NCBI GenBank assembly: GCA_963717115.1
Contig: CAVQVO010000009.1
Coordinates: 434,001-498,000, forward strand
Reading direction: 5' to 3'
Length of the DNA stretch: 64,000 nucleotides
Origin: JBBQUN01 sp963717115
GTDB taxonomy: Bacteria; Actinomycetota; Acidimicrobiia; Acidimicrobiales; SZUA-35
Notes under the pieces: model-generated
The model's database searches: none
Seen by the model: only the letters and a program-made list of their open reading frames with translations
What the model was told of the DNA's origin: nothing
Program-made: the position numbers and the translations under genes
Shown here: positions 62,333 to 64,000 of the stretch, one piece after another
How the letters are laid out: each line of letters starts with the position of its first letter
Numbering within the stretch: the stretch's first letter is position 1

Positions 62333-63322
62333 TCAGGGCTTGAGGGGCTCGTCGGCCCAGACGCCCGTCGGCAGGTCGTCGGTCATCAGGTCGTCGGCGA
62401 GCAGGTCGTCGGGTCGGGGGGCCTCGACGTCGATGCGCTTCATCTCGCCGGTGCGGAAGATCCGCTCGTTGATCTTCCAGGATCGCTTGGCCCGGTTGAT
62501 CCCGAGTCGGGTCCCGAGGATCGAGTTCACGGCGCCGCCGATCAGCAACACCTGAGCGGCCAACCAGACCCAGGTGAGCGCCAGGATGAACGCACCGATG
62601 GCGCCGAGCACGTCGCTTCCCGCCGAGCTGAGGTCGACGTAGTAGCCGAAGCCGATCGTGAGGGCCCACCACATCGACGCGGCGACGAGCGCACCCGGCA
62701 CGTCCCAGTGCCACTTGGTCCGGACCGACGGGCCGTAGTGATAGATGGACACCGCCCACAGGTGCAGGATCACGATCGAGGCGATCGTGCGAACGGTGCC
62801 CTCGAGCGGGACGTCGTAGCGAGACCACACGAAGACCTCGAGCAGGGCGATCGCCGCCACGATGACCAACGTGCCGAGGCCCAGGACGAGCGCCACCACC
62901 CGGGTGTAGTACCAGGTCCGGCCGTCCTCGACGTCGTAGACGTCGTCGAGGGCCCGGATCAGACCGGCGAACCCCCGGCTGATGGTCCAGAACGCGAGCA
63001 GCAACGAGAACGTGACCAGGCTCGAGTTCTGCTGTTCGAACAGTTCGCTGATCGTTCGCTCGACCTCGGGAACGTTGGATCCGAACAGCCGCTCGACGAA
63101 GTTGAGCGCATCCGACCGCACGTCGTCACGGAGGCCGGTGCCGACGATGCTGCCCAGCCAACCCAGGGCCGAGACCAGGGCCAACACCGCAGCGGGCAGG
63201 GTGAGGAAGATCCAGAAGGTGACCCCGGCCGCGAGGTCGCCGAGACCGCCGTAGTACCAGTGCTTGGCGACGTCGAACACGAAGTTCCACAACGAGCGCA
63301 ACCACCCCAACGGACCTCTCAC
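62333..63322 (-). CDS. YihY/BrkB-family inner membrane protein
   Basis: 329 residues from GTG 63322. Six hydrophobic helices with family blocks YYGGLGDLAAGVTFWIFLTL, FWTISRGFAGLIRALDDVYD, and GSDVLGAIGAFILALTWVWL. The C-terminal 60 residues are cytoplasmic and rich in Asp/Leu (DDLLADDLMTDDLPTGVW). Once misnamed ribonuclease BN, its function is unknown; some relatives are transport or virulence factors. Confidence 0.85.
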   Translation of the reverse strand: MRGPLGWLRSLWNFVFDVAKHWYYGGLGDLAAGVTFWIFLTLPAAVLALVSALGWLGSIVGTGLRDDVRSDALNFVERLFGSNVPEVERTISELFEQQNSSLVTFSLLLAFWTISRGFAGLIRALDDVYDVEDGRTWYYTRVVALVLGLGTLVIVAAIALLEVFVWSRYDVPLEGTVRTIASIVILHLWAVSIYHYGPSVRTKWHWDVPGALVAASMWWALTIGFGYYVDLSSAGSDVLGAIGAFILALTWVWLAAQVLLIGGAVNSILGTRLGINRAKRSWKINERIFRTGEMKRIDVEAPRPDDLLADDLMTDDLPTGVWADEPLKP

Positions 63323-63379
63323 ACGCAACAGCGTAGGAAGTGCGGAGGCCGGAGGTGCGTAGCGGTAGGGTCGGCTCTC

Positions 63380-64000
63380 ATGACGCGTCCCGCAGGAGAG
63401 GCATTCTTCGTCGGCCCCGAGGGTGGCAATCGGGGCCCTGGCGTGCTGGTGCTGCATTCGTGGTGGGGCCTCAACGAGTGGGTGCGGGACTTCTGCCGGA
63501 GGCTGTCCGACGAGGGCTACACGGTACTGGCCCCCGATCTGCTCCACGGCGAGACGCCGGCCACACCCGAGGACGGCGAACGGGTCCTGGCCGAGGTCGA
63601 TGCCGACCAGCTCTCGGGGCTGATCCTCGCCTCGACCGGGGTCCTGCAGCGCGCCGCGGCCGGCGAGGACGAACCCATCGCGGTGATCGGCCTGTCGATG
63701 GGGGCGTCCTTGGCGCTCTGGCTGGCGGCGAGGTCGTCGGACACGGTCCGGGCGGTCGTGTCGTTCTACGGCGCCCAGTCGATCGACTTCGACCAGGCCC
63801 GGGCCGTGTTCCAGGGCCACTATGCCGAGGACGATCACCTCGTGAGCGAGGAAGACCGGATCACCACCGAGGCCTTCATTCGGCTCGGCGACAACGACAC
63901 CGACTTCCATCTCTATCCCGGCACGTCCCACTGGTTCTTCGAAGCGGGCGAGACCTTCGACCACGATGCCGCCGAACTGGCCTGGGATCGCACCGTCGAC
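63380..64000 (+). CDS. Dienelactone hydrolase family protein (3' truncated by the window)
   Basis: 207 codons are visible and the gene runs off the end. PGVLVLHSWWGLNEWVRDFC is the family N-terminal block, the nucleophile elbow is IGLSMGASLAL (Ser rather than the Cys of classic dienelactone hydrolase), and the C-terminal His is in PGTSHWFFE. Acid residue DDHL in YAEDDHLV. The Ser version suggests general esterase activity. Confidence 0.85.
   Translation, partial: MTRPAGEAFFVGPEGGNRGPGVLVLHSWWGLNEWVRDFCRRLSDEGYTVLAPDLLHGETPATPEDGERVLAEVDADQLSGLILASTGVLQRAAAGEDEPIAVIGLSMGASLALWLAARSSDTVRAVVSFYGAQSIDFDQARAVFQGHYAEDDHLVSEEDRITTEAFIRLGDNDTDFHLYPGTSHWFFEAGETFDHDAAELAWDRTVD

Overview
The window is high-GC DNA with short intergenic gaps, frequent ATGA/TGATG start-stop overlaps, a mycothiol-dependent formaldehyde dehydrogenase and an F420-type (DDN) oxidoreductase. 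Together with an iniBAC-like locus and a possible DUF4032-type fragment this points to an actinobacterium. A free-living Acidimicrobiia-type organism is my best guess, but that is inference. No tRNA, rRNA, CRISPR array, transposase or phage structural gene is recognisable.

Layout. 1-10.2 kb is an iniBAC/iniR-like dynamin locus on the minus strand: a large LuxR/P-loop regulator, two tandem IniB-like secreted or surface-type Asn/Asp/Gly-rich proteins, then two dynamin-like GTPases (IniA, IniC) that overlap by one base. A third, acidic IniB-like gene converges on it from the plus strand. The two iniB genes share a conserved 93-bp promoter/operator block, identical-style GC hairpins downstream, and a 507-bp stretch with no difference I can see. 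10.3-22.4 kb is metabolism: alpha/beta hydrolase, S9 peptidase, aspartate aminotransferase, phosphoserine aminotransferase, acyltransferase-3, MsrB, an isopenicillin-N-synthase-like oxygenase, a DUF1353-membrane fusion, a cyclophilin and an O-acetylhomoserine sulfhydrylase. 22.4-27.0 kb holds hypoxanthine phosphoribosyltransferase and a PspC-type envelope-stress module (PspC-histidine kinase, response regulator, PspC/LiaF-like protein). 27.1-32.8 kb has an acyl-CoA dehydrogenase, a homocysteine methyltransferase, an enoyl-CoA hydratase, IspD, an IspD-like relic protein and a HAD hydrolase. 32.9-38.5 kb is branched-chain amino-acid synthesis (ilvD facing ilvBNC) with a leader-peptide attenuator. 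38.5-41.1 kb is a MarR-thiolase-SDR operon behind a strong promoter with an embedded operator. 41-51.8 kb has a membrane spermidine-synthase-like protein, MFS, MscR plus cupin, and a second two-component system. 52-64 kb has an SH3 lipoprotein, a DUF2238-like membrane protein, a DUF885 peptidase, thioesterase, MFS, an M1 aminopeptidase, a NadD-like enzyme, Lon protease, a YihY-type membrane protein and a 3'-truncated dienelactone hydrolase.

A major caveat is single-base frameshifts in at least 18 otherwise well-conserved genes (mainly 20-32 kb, 46 kb and 52-62 kb). Catalytic motifs are intact on both sides of each break, and reading frames become whole when one base is added or removed. I treat them as probable consensus errors and give the span of the whole gene, flagging each one.
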